Positions 32,194 to 43,385 of a stretch of 64,000 nucleotides of DNA are shown here, one piece after another (positions within the stretch are counted from its first letter, which is position 1; each line of letters starts with the position of its first letter). The DNA is taken from positions 4,154,001 to 4,218,000 of the forward strand of contig NZ_CP059067.1 of assembly GCF_017795745.1 (NCBI RefSeq), read 5' to 3'. The notes below the pieces were generated by a model. That model was not told the origin of the DNA. It saw nothing but the letters and a program-made list of their open reading frames with translations, and ran no database searches. A program made the position numbers and the translations under genes. The DNA is from Rhizobacter sp. AJA081-3. Its GTDB lineage: Bacteria > Pseudomonadota > Gammaproteobacteria > Burkholderiales > Burkholderiaceae_C.

Positions 32194-32901
32194 ATGCCCC
32201 AAACCAACGCTTCGCCACTGCCCCGCACGCTCGCACTGGTCGATGACGACCCCGAGTACCGCGAGTACCTCGCCGCCCACCTGCGCGGCCTGGAGATCGA
32301 GGTGTCGACTTTCGGCGACAGCAACGAGCTGCTCGCGCACACCTCGCCCTTCTCGTTCAACTTCTACATCCTCGACCTGATGCTGCCGGGCGTGGACGGC
32401 GTCGAGCTGATCCGCATCCTGCGCCGGCGCACGCAGGCCGGGCTGCTGGTCGTCTCCGGCCGCCTCGCGCCCGACGTGTTCTCCTCGGTCGTCGATGCCG
32501 GTGCCGACATGCACCTGTCCAAGCCGGCCAGCTTCGACCAGGTGGTCGTGGCGATCCGCGCGGTGCACCGGCGCGTGGCCTCGTACAGCGGCAGTTCCGG
32601 CGAATGGCTGCTCGACCGGCAGGCCGGCCGGCTGATCGCGCCGGACGGTGTGCGCATCGACCTGAGCGACCTCGACCTCGCGGTGATGGAGCGTTTCGTG
32701 CAGGCCGAAGGCCAGGCGGTGACGCGCGAGTCGCTGTGTCATCACCTCGGCAGGCCGGTCACCGAAGAGCCCGACAACACGCTCAGCGCCATCATCTACC
32801 GGCTGCGCCGTCGCATCGAGCGCGCCACGGCCAGCCCGGTGCCGCTGCAAGCGCTGTCGCGCGTGGGCTACGTGTTCCGCGGGCCGCTGCGCAGCGCCTG
32901 A
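32194..32901 (+). CDS. OmpR-type response regulator
   Basis: The 235-residue protein has an N-terminal receiver (acidic cluster Asp17-19, phospho-acceptor Asp61 in YILDLMLPG, Lys110 in LSKPAS) and a C-terminal winged helix with TLSAIIYRLRRRIE and VGYVFRGP. An AT-rich stretch with TAGAAT at 32160-32165 may be its -10 box. It faces a PAS histidine kinase gene tail to tail with a 16-base gap, the likely partner despite the unusual convergent orientation. Confidence 0.93.
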   Translation: MPQTNASPLPRTLALVDDDPEYREYLAAHLRGLEIEVSTFGDSNELLAHTSPFSFNFYILDLMLPGVDGVELIRILRRRTQAGLLVVSGRLAPDVFSSVVDAGADMHLSKPASFDQVVVAIRAVHRRVASYSGSSGEWLLDRQAGRLIAPDGVRIDLSDLDLAVMERFVQAEGQAVTRESLCHHLGRPVTEEPDNTLSAIIYRLRRRIERATASPVPLQALSRVGYVFRGPLRSA

Positions 32902-32917
32902 TCCGCCCAAGCGAGCG

Positions 32918-35473
32918 CTACTGCCCCTGCGGCAGCCACAGCCTGAACACCGTGCCGTGCGGCTGGTGGGGCAGCACGTCGACGCTGCCGCCGTGCAATT
33001 CCATGACGCGCCGCACCACGTCCAGCCCGATGCCGTGCCCCGGCAGGCCGTGCGCGCCTCGCTCGCCGCGCTGGAACAGGCGCGGCAGCAGCTCTTCGGC
33101 GATGCCCGGACCGAAGTCCGCGACCTGGAACACCAGTGCCAGCGGCTCGTCGCTGTCGATCACGCGCAGGATCACCTCGCTGCCGGCGTTCGAATAGGCC
33201 AGCGCGTTGCCGAGCACGTTGCGCAGCGCCAGGCGCATCAGGCCGATGTCCATGCTCGCGGTGCGCGTCGATGAGATGCGCTCGACGCGCACGCGCGGGC
33301 GCTGCGCCGCGTCCAGGTCGCCCAGGCTCAGGTCGATGAGTGCGCCAACGTCGGCGTCTCGCGCGTCGATCTGCCGCGTGCTGGCCAGCAGCGCGGTGGA
33401 GGCCAGCGTGTTGTCGAGGCTGGCGACGATCTGGCCGATCACCGACTGCGCACGCGCGATGCGCTGCGCGGCGCCGCCGCGGTCGCCGCCACCATCGGAG
33501 ATCAGGCCGGCCGCAGCGCTTTGCAGCGCAGCCGACGCGTTGTTCAGCGGCTGGCGTACCTCGTGGGCCAGCACGCGGACGAACTCTTCGCGCTGCTCGA
33601 GCAGTTCACCCAGCGAGCGCGCCTGCTGCTCGGCCGCGCTGCGCAGGCCCTGCTCTCGCAACAGCGCCTCGGCGCGCTCGGCTTCGGCCTGGCGCTGCGC
33701 GGTGACATCCAGCAGCAGGCCGACCGCCGCCGGGCCGCCGTCGTCCTCGATCGGGCAGCCGTAGGCCTCGATCGAGACCCGCGTGCCGTCGCGCCGCAGA
33801 CCGGTGAACGACAGCTTGGTGATGCGATCCTGGCCCGAGACGATGCGCCGGCCGATGTCGCCGACGCGCTCGCGATCCTCCGGCGCCACCACGGTGTGCG
33901 CCGGCACGCGACCGATCATCTCCTCGGGCGAGTCGTAGCCGAACATCGCGGCGAAACCCGGGTTCACGAAACGCAGCTGGTTGCGCACCTGCACGAACAC
34001 GCCCACCAGCGACTGTTCGACCAGCGCGCGAAAGCGCTGCTCCGAGACACGCCACTGTTCGGTGCGCTCGGCGACCAGCGCTTCGAGGTGGTGGCGGTAC
34101 TGGTCGAGCTCGCGCGCCTGCGCCTTGCGTTCGGTGACGTCGCGCGACGAGCAGTACAGCAGTTCCTCGCCATCGATGCGCACGCCCAGGCACAGGATCT
34201 CGACGTCGATGTCGCTGCCATCCTTGCGTCGGTGCCGCGTGGCGATTCGAACGGTGGTGCCGATCTCGAAGTCCTTCATGCGCCGATCGATCTCGGCCAG
34301 TGGAATCTCCGGCGACCAGAACGAGACATGCTGGGTCAGCAGTTCATCGCGCGTGTAGCCCAGCATGGTGGCGAAGGATTCGCTCAGCTCGACCAGTCGG
34401 CCGGCGCGGTCGATGACATGCATGCCGTCGCCGGCCGAACGCAGCAGGGCGCGGTAACGCTCGCCCTCGCGGATCAGCGCCTGGCTCGCGCGCGCTTCGG
34501 CGGTCCAGGCGCGGTACAGAAGCGTCGAGCCCAAGGCCAGCGCCAGCGTCACCAGCGTCGCCAGCGCGGTCACCTCCATGGTCTGCACACGCCACGGCCC
34601 GAGGAAGTCCTCGGTCGACAGACCGACGATGACGAGCAGCGGGTGCCGGCCGACGCGGCGAAAGGCGTTGGCGCGTTCGATGCCATCCATCGCCGTACGC
34701 GCCACGTAGCTGCCCGCGTTCGGCTTCTCGACCAGCGCCCGGGCCAGTTCGCCCGATACCGCGGTGGACCCGATCTCCGCGGCTGCCCCGGAAGTCGCGC
34801 TGCGCCGCGCCACCAGGCCGAGATCGCTGCCGCGCACCGAGATCGCCCCGTGCCGGCCGAGGTCCACGCCATCGAGCAGGCGCCCGAAACGCTCGACCGT
34901 CAGGTTGGCGTAGATCACGCCGCGGAACGCGCCTCCCTTGGGTCGCCAGGCACGAGCCACCACGACCACCCATTTCTTGCTCACTCGCGCCAGCACCGGG
35001 CCCGAGACCACGGGGTCCATGTGGCCGGCGTCACGGGCACCGACAAAGTACGCGCGGTCGCCGACCTCGACATGCCCGGCGGACGCGACCCCGCGGCCAT
35101 AGCGCACCACGCCCTGGGCATCGGCGATGCGCAGGCTCTCCAGCTGCGGCAGCAATTCAAGCTGCTGCCCGAGCAGCGATTCGACGTAAGCGGGATCCAG
35201 CTTGCCCACGGCAGGTTCGGATTCGAGATCGAACAGCACGTTGCGCAGGCCGATGTCGACGCGATCGATCTCGGCCTCGATGGCCTGCGCCAAGGTGGTG
35301 GAAAGGTTCTCGGTGGCGACCGAGGCGCGCTCGACAAAATTCTGTCGGCTGGCCGTCTGCGAGAGCACGACGAGCGCGACCACCAGTGCCAGCAGCAGCA
35401 GGTTCAGTAGTAGCAGCGGCCGGCCGAGGCGGACAGCCGGCGTATCAGCCTGGGGAACGGCGTGAGACTGCAT
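32918..35473 (-). CDS. membrane PAS-domain sensor histidine kinase
   Basis: The 851-residue kinase has a first membrane helix (about residues 20-42), a periplasmic dCache-like domain (to about 300) and a second helix (about 305-325). Two PAS/PAC modules follow (about 340-460, containing YCSSRDVTERK, and 475-600), then a coiled coil. HisKA carries His637 in LAHEVRQPLNN, and the HATPase has N-box RNVLGNALAYS, DFGPGI and GHGIGLD. The periplasmic part suggests a small-molecule ligand. It carries no receiver domain. It probably signals to the convergent OmpR-type regulator. Confidence 0.93.
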   Translation of the reverse strand: MQSHAVPQADTPAVRLGRPLLLLNLLLLALVVALVVLSQTASRQNFVERASVATENLSTTLAQAIEAEIDRVDIGLRNVLFDLESEPAVGKLDPAYVESLLGQQLELLPQLESLRIADAQGVVRYGRGVASAGHVEVGDRAYFVGARDAGHMDPVVSGPVLARVSKKWVVVVARAWRPKGGAFRGVIYANLTVERFGRLLDGVDLGRHGAISVRGSDLGLVARRSATSGAAAEIGSTAVSGELARALVEKPNAGSYVARTAMDGIERANAFRRVGRHPLLVIVGLSTEDFLGPWRVQTMEVTALATLVTLALALGSTLLYRAWTAEARASQALIREGERYRALLRSAGDGMHVIDRAGRLVELSESFATMLGYTRDELLTQHVSFWSPEIPLAEIDRRMKDFEIGTTVRIATRHRRKDGSDIDVEILCLGVRIDGEELLYCSSRDVTERKAQARELDQYRHHLEALVAERTEQWRVSEQRFRALVEQSLVGVFVQVRNQLRFVNPGFAAMFGYDSPEEMIGRVPAHTVVAPEDRERVGDIGRRIVSGQDRITKLSFTGLRRDGTRVSIEAYGCPIEDDGGPAAVGLLLDVTAQRQAEAERAEALLREQGLRSAAEQQARSLGELLEQREEFVRVLAHEVRQPLNNASAALQSAAAGLISDGGGDRGGAAQRIARAQSVIGQIVASLDNTLASTALLASTRQIDARDADVGALIDLSLGDLDAAQRPRVRVERISSTRTASMDIGLMRLALRNVLGNALAYSNAGSEVILRVIDSDEPLALVFQVADFGPGIAEELLPRLFQRGERGAHGLPGHGIGLDVVRRVMELHGGSVDVLPHQPHGTVFRLWLPQGQ

Positions 35474-35513
35474 CGAGTCGGAACTACCCTGCCCGAGGGA
35501 GGCGGCGTCGGCT

Positions 35514-36938
35514 TCAGTTCCAGGGCAGCATCAGCGTCAGCAGCAGCAGCTTCTCGAACTCGGGTTCGAAGCGATCGATGATCTTCTGCGGATGCGGGCA
35601 CAGCTGCGCGTCGCTGATCAGGCCGAACTGCACGCCGCCGTTGTACGTCAGGATGCTCACGCCCAGGCCCACCTCGCCCGAAGCGGGCACCCAGAACATG
35701 TTCTGCTTCAGCGTGGCGCCGCACAGCTTGAGCGGCTGCGCCGGGCCGGGCACGTTGGTCATCACCGCGGTGGTCTTCTTGGCGAACAGGCCGAGCATCG
35801 CGTCCTGCACGGGCTTGATGGTCAGCCCGGCCACGGCAAGCACCGCGAAGGCGAGCAGGGGCTGGTAGCTGCCCTTGAGCTCGTTCATGCGGCGGCGCAC
35901 GGCGTAGACCCGCTCCACCGGGTTGTCGAGCCCGATGGGCAGCACCAGCGGCGCGAGGCCGAAACGGTTGCCCAGCTTCCAGGCCTCTTCCAGCGGGCGC
36001 AGGTTCACCGGCACCATGGCACGGATCTCCTTGCCCGATGGATCATCGCCCTGCTCGCGCAGGTAGCCGCCGATGGCGCCGGCCACGCAGGCCAGCAGCA
36101 CGTCGTTGATCGAGCAGCCCAGGCCCTTGCCGACCGTCTTGACGCGATCCAGCGGCATCGGCTCGCTCCAGGCGACGATCTTCTTGCCGATCGGCTTGCC
36201 CTTGAGCAAGGTGGGCGAATCGTCCGGCATCAGCAGCAGTGCCGCCGCGTCGCTGACCACCTGGTAGCCCATGCGCGCCACGTCCAGCGAGCCGAGCAGC
36301 GGCTGCTGCGGATGGGCCAGCACCTCCATCGACTTGGCCACGCCGCTGCCGTACATGCCGATCGCCTTGATGGTGATGTCGGTCAAGGGTTTGAGCACGG
36401 CGTCGGACAGCCAGTCTTCCTCGTGCGCCTCGTCGGGCTGCTCGCGCTTCTTGCGCTGAGGCGGGTCCATGCCGCCGTCGGTGATCGACATCACCACCGA
36501 GATCAGCGCAATGCCGTCGCCGATGCAGTGGTGCACGCGGGCGAGCATGGCGCTGCCGCCGTCGTAGTGCTCGATCAGGTGGAACTGCCACAGCGGATGG
36601 CGCGGGTCGAAGGGCGTCGTGGCGAGTTCGCCGGCGCGCTCCTGCAGGGCATCGCGCGCCGACTGCCCCGAGCGGGGCTCGAGCGACTCGCGCACCACGT
36701 GCCGCCCGATGTCGAAGTGTTCGTCGTCGACCCAGCTGGCGCCCATCGCATCCTGCACCACCTTCTGGCGGAAACGGTCGTACTTGAGCAGCTTGTCTTC
36801 GATGCGCCGGCTCAGCGCCTCGTGGGTGATGCCGGGCTGCAGCAGCCACACGCCGACGATCATCATGAGGTTGACGTCGTTGTCCATGCGCAGCCACGCG
36901 GTGTCCACGCGCGACATGCGCTCGGCGGATTGCGACAT
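35514..36938 (-). CDS. wax-ester synthase / diacylglycerol acyltransferase-like (WS/DGAT) protein
   Basis: The 474-residue protein has the condensing motif HHCIGDG (His136-His137...Asp141) and the WS/DGAT landmarks MSRVDTAWLRM, PVNLRP (VPVNLRPLEE), CSINDVLLACVAGA and NVPGPAQPL near the C-terminus. The family esterifies fatty alcohols or diacylglycerol with acyl-CoA for storage lipid; some bacterial members have other acyl acceptors. The ATG follows a GGAG site. It is divergent from an acyl-CoA-binding protein gene, which suits acyl-CoA use. Confidence 0.92.
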   Translation of the reverse strand: MSQSAERMSRVDTAWLRMDNDVNLMMIVGVWLLQPGITHEALSRRIEDKLLKYDRFRQKVVQDAMGASWVDDEHFDIGRHVVRESLEPRSGQSARDALQERAGELATTPFDPRHPLWQFHLIEHYDGGSAMLARVHHCIGDGIALISVVMSITDGGMDPPQRKKREQPDEAHEEDWLSDAVLKPLTDITIKAIGMYGSGVAKSMEVLAHPQQPLLGSLDVARMGYQVVSDAAALLLMPDDSPTLLKGKPIGKKIVAWSEPMPLDRVKTVGKGLGCSINDVLLACVAGAIGGYLREQGDDPSGKEIRAMVPVNLRPLEEAWKLGNRFGLAPLVLPIGLDNPVERVYAVRRRMNELKGSYQPLLAFAVLAVAGLTIKPVQDAMLGLFAKKTTAVMTNVPGPAQPLKLCGATLKQNMFWVPASGEVGLGVSILTYNGGVQFGLISDAQLCPHPQKIIDRFEPEFEKLLLLTLMLPWN

Positions 36939-37031
36939 CGGGGGTCTCCTCGGGGCGTTTTTCGAATCGGCCAAGATGCTGGGTAACATCCGCACCGTCA
37001 ATGCCCATTTTCACCCACAGGAGACGCTCCC

Positions 37032-37289
37032 ATGTCCGACCTCAAGAAGCGCTTCGAGAAGGCCGTGGCCGACTCGAAGAACCTGCCCGAGAAGCCCGAC
37101 AACCAGACGCTGCTGAAGATCTATGCCCTGTACAAGCAGGCCAGCGGCGGTGACGTGGACGGCAAGCGCCCCGGCTTCACCGACATGGTCGGCCGCGCCA
37201 AGTGGGACGCCTGGAACGAACTGAAGGGCAAGTCGGCCGACGAGGCGATGCAGGAATACGTCGACCTGATCGAGGGCCTGAAGGAATAG
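37032..37289 (+). CDS. acyl-CoA-binding protein (ACBP)
   Basis: The 85-residue protein is a complete ACBP: FEKAVADSKNLPEKP, LLKIYALYKQASGGD, and GRAKWDAWNELKGKSADEAMQEYV. The lysine and tyrosines that bind CoA phosphate and the acyl chain in the family are present (YKQA, KRPG, AKWDAW). ACBPs are universal in eukaryotes but sporadic in bacteria. It is divergent from the WS/DGAT gene, and the pair probably shares a control region. A strong AGGAG site precedes the ATG. Confidence 0.95.
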   Translation: MSDLKKRFEKAVADSKNLPEKPDNQTLLKIYALYKQASGGDVDGKRPGFTDMVGRAKWDAWNELKGKSADEAMQEYVDLIEGLKE

Positions 37290-37295
37290 CGGCGG

Positions 37296-37637
37296 CTATT
37301 TCTTCTTCGGCGCCTTGGGCGCGGCCTTCTTCGCCGCGCTCTTGCTCCCGGCGGCGAGCAGGCTGTCAAGGTTCTTCTCGATCTCGCCCTCGATCGTCTT
37401 GCTGAAGGCTCCGAGCAGGAAGCCCAGCTTGGCATCGAGGTCGAAGTGGTCGGCCGCCACGATCAGGCGGCCGTTCACGCCGGAGCGCGTGAACTCCACC
37501 GTGTCGCTCGTCTCGCCCTCGACGACGGTGCATTCCATGTCGAACTTCTGTTCCACCTGCTCGGCCCATTTCCAGGCGACCTCGCGCGCCTTGCTCAGGC
37601 CGAGGGCATGTTTGCGGTGGATGCGGATGTCGGGCAT
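37296..37637 (-). CDS. polyhydroxyalkanoic acid system family protein
   Basis: The 113-residue protein matches the small PHA-system family seen near polyester-granule genes (start MPDIRIHRKHALGL, core AWKWAEQVEQKFDMECTVVEG, VNGRLIVAADHFDLDAKLGFLLGAF). The tail is rich in Lys/Ala/Pro like phasins. No PHA synthase is in this window. Its presence beside WS/DGAT and ACBP suggests a carbon-storage context. The three-base gap to the aminopeptidase gene upstream suggests co-transcription. Confidence 0.85.
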   Translation of the reverse strand: MPDIRIHRKHALGLSKAREVAWKWAEQVEQKFDMECTVVEGETSDTVEFTRSGVNGRLIVAADHFDLDAKLGFLLGAFSKTIEGEIEKNLDSLLAAGSKSAAKKAAPKAPKKK

Positions 37638-37640
37638 CGG

Positions 37641-38728
37641 TCAGTCTCCAGTGGAAGCCAGTGCGGCGCGCCGCTGCGCCTTGGGCAGGCCGGCCAGGCG
37701 CCGCACCTCGGCGTAGAAGCGCTCGAAGTCGCGGCCGCTGCGCTCGAACAGCCGCTCGAAGTCGGGCACCAGGGCGTTGTAGGCAGCGAGCACGCCGAAC
37801 GAAGCATTGTTGGCGCGCGCGAACCAGCCGTCATACCCGGAAAACCCGCCCCAGCGTTGCGCCTTCATCGCCTCGTACTCTGCGCGCAGCTGCGCCATCA
37901 GCGCCGCCTTGCGCTCGCGCTTGTCGGCGTCGCTCGCGTTCGAGCGGTACAGCGCGTCGAGCTTGTCGCGCCAGGCCATGGTCAGCGCACGGAAATCCTG
38001 CCGGCGGCCGTCGAAACGCGCGTACTCGTCGCGCGCCTGCGCCGAGGCGTGCGTGGCCAGCCAGCGCGCGCCGCCGATGCGCTCGACGGCGGTGGCGAAG
38101 GATTCATTGAACTCGGTGTCGTCGGCCGCGTAGGCCACCTGGTGCGAGATCTCGTGGAAGATCAGACGCGCCAGCTCGCCCTCGGGCCACTGGATGAAGG
38201 TGTTGAGCAGCGGGTCGGCCATCCAGTCGCCCGGCAGGCGGCCGAGCGTCGAGTAGGCCGGCACGCCGTAGACGCTGACCTCGAGCTTCTCCTCGCGCAG
38301 CGCGGTGGCGTAGGACTCGGCCTCGCCGCGGTCGAAGTAGCCGCGGTAGCCCGCGCAGCCCATGATCGGGTAGCACCAGGTCTTGAGTTGCAGGCCGAGC
38401 TCGGGCGCCGCCACCACGTTCCAGACCGCGGCCGGCCGCTTCAGGTCGGCGAAGCGGCGGTAGCTGGCGTTGTCGGGCAGCTTGAGCTCGCTGACCGCGA
38501 AATCGCGCATGCGCTGGCTCAGCGCCAGCCGCTCCTTCAGCACCGCATCGGACTGCGCGTCGCCCAGCACCTCGGGCACCGGGCGGGCCGCCCGAAGCAA
38601 GGCCAGGTGACCGCCGACCGACTGCGCGTAGTAGCCCATCGAGCTGCAGCCACTGGTCAGGCACAGCGTGGCGGCCGCCAGCGCCAGCGTGCCGGTCAGT
38701 CCGAGAAAGCCCATCAGCAGCCAGCGCT

Positions 38729-38732
<4 letters not shown>
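37641..38732 (-). CDS. predicted aminopeptidase lipoprotein (COG4324 type)
   Basis: The 363-residue protein has a signal sequence with lipobox LTSGC and a zinc-peptidase HExxH-type motif FHEISHQVAY. A downstream Glu (EFNESFAT) is a plausible third ligand. YGVPAYSTLGRLPGDWMADPL is conserved in the uncharacterised predicted-aminopeptidase family. Translation probably starts at the GTG overlapping the molybdoenzyme stop (GTGA); an ATG six codons inside is an alternative. It is expected to sit in the periplasm, anchored to a membrane. Confidence 0.85.
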
Positions 38733-40768
<2,036 letters not shown>

Positions 40769-40949
40769 GCGCGAACTATTGCACAGCGCACCTATGAAGT
40801 GGCCGACTTAGTGAAGGATCACCGCGCCAGCGCGAGGGCATCGCCTTATTCTGCGCGCCATCGCAAAGAATTCCTCCGAGGTCGAGCGACCCGCTGCGCA
40901 CAAGGCGGCTGGCAAAGCCGAACCCGGACCGCATCGTTGGAGCATCTCT

Positions 40950-42074
40950 ATGAACCGTCGTGACGCAATCCGTCGCGTGGCCGCCGTCGGCGCCACCCTC
41001 GCCCTGCCCTCCTGGGCCCAGGCCAGCCGCATCGTTCTCGGCCAGTCGGCCGCGTTCAGCGGACCGGCCGCCCAGCTGGGCATCCAGATGAACAAGGGCG
41101 CGAAGATCTACTTCGACCAACTCAACGCCAATGGCGGCATCAACGGCCACACCATCGAGCTGCGCACGCTGGACGACGGCTACGAGCCCGATCGCTGCAA
41201 GGCCAACACCGAGAAACTGATCAAGGACGAGGTATTCGGCCTCATCGGCTACGTCGGCACGCCGACCTGCGTGGCGGCGCTGCCGCTGATCAACGACGCC
41301 AAGATCCCCTTCTTCGGCCCCTTCACCGGCGCCGAGGCCTTGCGCGAACCCTTCAGCAAATGGGTGTTCCACCTGCGCGCCTCGTACTACGACGAGACCG
41401 GCCTGATCGTGAAGCAGCTCACCTCGCTCGGGCTGAAGAAGATCGCCGTCTTCTATCAGAACGACGCCTACGGCAAGGCCGGCCTCGAGGGCGTGAAACG
41501 CGCGCTCAAGCCGCTGGGCCTGGAACCCGTCGCACTGGGCACGGTCGAGCGCAATACCGTCGACGTCGCCAAGGCCGTGGCCGACATCACGCCGAAGCTG
41601 CCCGACGCGATCGTTCAGATCAGCGCCTACAAGTCCTGCGCCGCCTTCATCCGCGAAGCGCGCAAGTCGGGCTACGGCGGCACCTTCTTCAACGTGTCGT
41701 TCGTCGGCACGCAGGCGCTGGCCGACGAGCTGGGCCGCGAGGGCCGCGGCATCATGGTCAGCCAGGTGATGCCGTTCCCCTTCTCGACCACCACGCCGAT
41801 CTCTCGCGAGTACCTCGACGCGGTCGGCAAAGCCGGGCCGGAGGCGCAGCCGAACTATTCGAGCATGGAAGGCTATCTGTCGGCGAAAGTATTCGCCGAG
41901 GGCCTGCGCCGCGCCGGCCGCAACCCGTCGCGCGACTCGCTGGTGAATGCGCTGGAGTCGATCCAGAACGCGAACTTCGGCGGCTTCCGGGTCGACTTCA
42001 GCCCGAAGGATCATGTCGCTTCGCACTTCGTCGACCTGTCGATGCTGACCGAGGACGGGAAAGTCCGCCGCTGA
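40950..42074 (+). CDS. ABC-type branched-chain amino acid (Liv-like) solute-binding protein 1
   Basis: The 374-residue periplasmic-binding protein (Peripla_BP_6 type) has a twin-arginine-like signal MNRRDAIRRVAA...SWAQA. Two lobes are seen, with LGQSAAFSGPAAQLG and FYQNDAYGKAGLEGV at the ligand-facing segments. It is the first of three consecutive paralogues with no permease or ATPase in the cluster. Its DNA shares long identical stretches with the next gene, for example around 41,555 and 41,625, indicating tandem duplication. It may feed a transporter encoded elsewhere or act as a sensor. Confidence 0.93.
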   Translation: MNRRDAIRRVAAVGATLALPSWAQASRIVLGQSAAFSGPAAQLGIQMNKGAKIYFDQLNANGGINGHTIELRTLDDGYEPDRCKANTEKLIKDEVFGLIGYVGTPTCVAALPLINDAKIPFFGPFTGAEALREPFSKWVFHLRASYYDETGLIVKQLTSLGLKKIAVFYQNDAYGKAGLEGVKRALKPLGLEPVALGTVERNTVDVAKAVADITPKLPDAIVQISAYKSCAAFIREARKSGYGGTFFNVSFVGTQALADELGREGRGIMVSQVMPFPFSTTTPISREYLDAVGKAGPEAQPNYSSMEGYLSAKVFAEGLRRAGRNPSRDSLVNALESIQNANFGGFRVDFSPKDHVASHFVDLSMLTEDGKVRR

Positions 42075-42110
42075 TCATCACGGCCCGCCGTGGCCCACGG
42101 GAGAGTCGTC

Positions 42111-43244
42111 ATGAACCGTCGCCAGATCCTGCGTCGCGCCACCGGCCTTGCGGCCGCCAGCATCGCAACTCCCCTGTGGGCCCAATCAGCCGGCCGCATC
42201 GTGCTGGGGCAATCGGCCGCGCTGAGCGGCCCGGCCGCGGCCCTCGGGTTGCGCTTCCGTGAAGGCGCGATGCTGCATTTCGAGCGCCTGAACGCCAAGG
42301 GCGGCGTCAACGGCCGGCAGATCGAGCTGCAGAGCCTGGACGACGGCTACGAACCCGATCGCTGCGCCGAGAACACCCGCAAGCTGATCGAAGGCGGCGC
42401 GTTCGCGCTGTTCGGCTACATCGGCACGCCCACCAGCCTGGCCGCGCTGCCGCTGGCCACCCAGGCCAAGACGCCGTTCTTCGCGCCGTTCACCGGCGCC
42501 GAGGCGCTGCGCGCACCGTTCAACCGCTACGCCTTCCACGTGCGCGCCTCGTACTACGACGAGACCGCCGAGATCGTGCGCCAGACCACAGCCATCGGCA
42601 TCAAGCGCATCGGCGTCTTCTACCAGAACGACAGCTACGGCAAGGCCGGCCTCGAGGGCGTGACGCGCGCGCTCAAGCCGCTGGGCCTGGAGCCCGCCGG
42701 CCTGGGCACGGTCGAGCGCAATACCGTCGACGTGGACGCCGCCGTGAAGGCCATCATGGCCGGCAAGCCCGACGCGATCGTGCAGATCAGCGCCTACAAG
42801 TCCTGCGCCGCCTTCATCCGCGCTGCGCGCAAGGCCGGCTTCGGCGGCACGTTCTACAACGTCTCCTTCGTCGGCACCAAGGCGCTGTCCGACGAACTCG
42901 GCGCCGACGCGCGCGGCGTGGTCGTGAGCCAGGTCGTGCCGTTCCCGTTCACGCCGGCGTCGCAGCTGGCCGGCGAGTACCTGGCCGCGGGCAAGGCCGC
43001 GCAGGGCGACAAGTTCGAGCCCAACTACTCCAGCATGGAAGGCTTCGTGGCCGCGCGCACCTTCGCCGAGGGCCTCAAGCGCGCCGGCGCCAATGCCGGC
43101 ACCGACGGCCTGATCACCGGCCTGGAGTCGCTGCGCGACCTCAACCTGGGCGGCTTCTTCGTCGACTTCTCGCCGACCAAGCACACCGGGTCCAAGTACG
43201 TCGACCTGACGATCCTGGCTGCCGACGGACGCGTGCGTCGCTGA
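42111..43244 (+). CDS. Liv-like solute-binding protein 2, duplicate of the upstream gene
   Basis: The 377-residue protein is closely related to binding protein 1 across its length (QISAYKSCAAFIRAARKAG, SYYDET, TVERNTVDVD). The signal peptide is MNRRQILRRATG...PLWAQ, again Tat-like. The start is an ATG preceded by GGGAGAG. Differences concentrate in the residues around FYQNDSYGKAG and in the C-terminal lobe, where ligand choice may differ. It lies 36 bases after gene 1. Confidence 0.93.
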   Translation: MNRRQILRRATGLAAASIATPLWAQSAGRIVLGQSAALSGPAAALGLRFREGAMLHFERLNAKGGVNGRQIELQSLDDGYEPDRCAENTRKLIEGGAFALFGYIGTPTSLAALPLATQAKTPFFAPFTGAEALRAPFNRYAFHVRASYYDETAEIVRQTTAIGIKRIGVFYQNDSYGKAGLEGVTRALKPLGLEPAGLGTVERNTVDVDAAVKAIMAGKPDAIVQISAYKSCAAFIRAARKAGFGGTFYNVSFVGTKALSDELGADARGVVVSQVVPFPFTPASQLAGEYLAAGKAAQGDKFEPNYSSMEGFVAARTFAEGLKRAGANAGTDGLITGLESLRDLNLGGFFVDFSPTKHTGSKYVDLTILAADGRVRR

Positions 43245-43385
43245 CGCGACACGCTTGCCAAAGACTGCCGTGCCACCTCGGGCACGAGCGTAACTGTTTG
43301 TTCCCCCCCCTGCCGTCGCCTGGCAGAGCGACAGAATCGGCGCAAGACCGGTCCACCGGCCATGCAGTTCCAGGGGGAGCTTTCG

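Noticed and set aside
40769-40949. A possible small gene or RNA in the 181-bp gap between the molybdoenzyme and binding protein 1
   Set aside because: No start with a ribosome-binding site, no conserved frame and no stable fold were recognised; it is probably just a divergent promoter region.
43269-43286. Terminator after solute-binding gene 2
   Set aside because: The stem is only 6 bp and no T-run follows; it is noted in the gene entry but not called.
43313-43320. Run of eight C as a phase-variable tract
   Set aside because: It lies in a non-coding gap, is short, and does not sit at a promoter spacing I can recognise.
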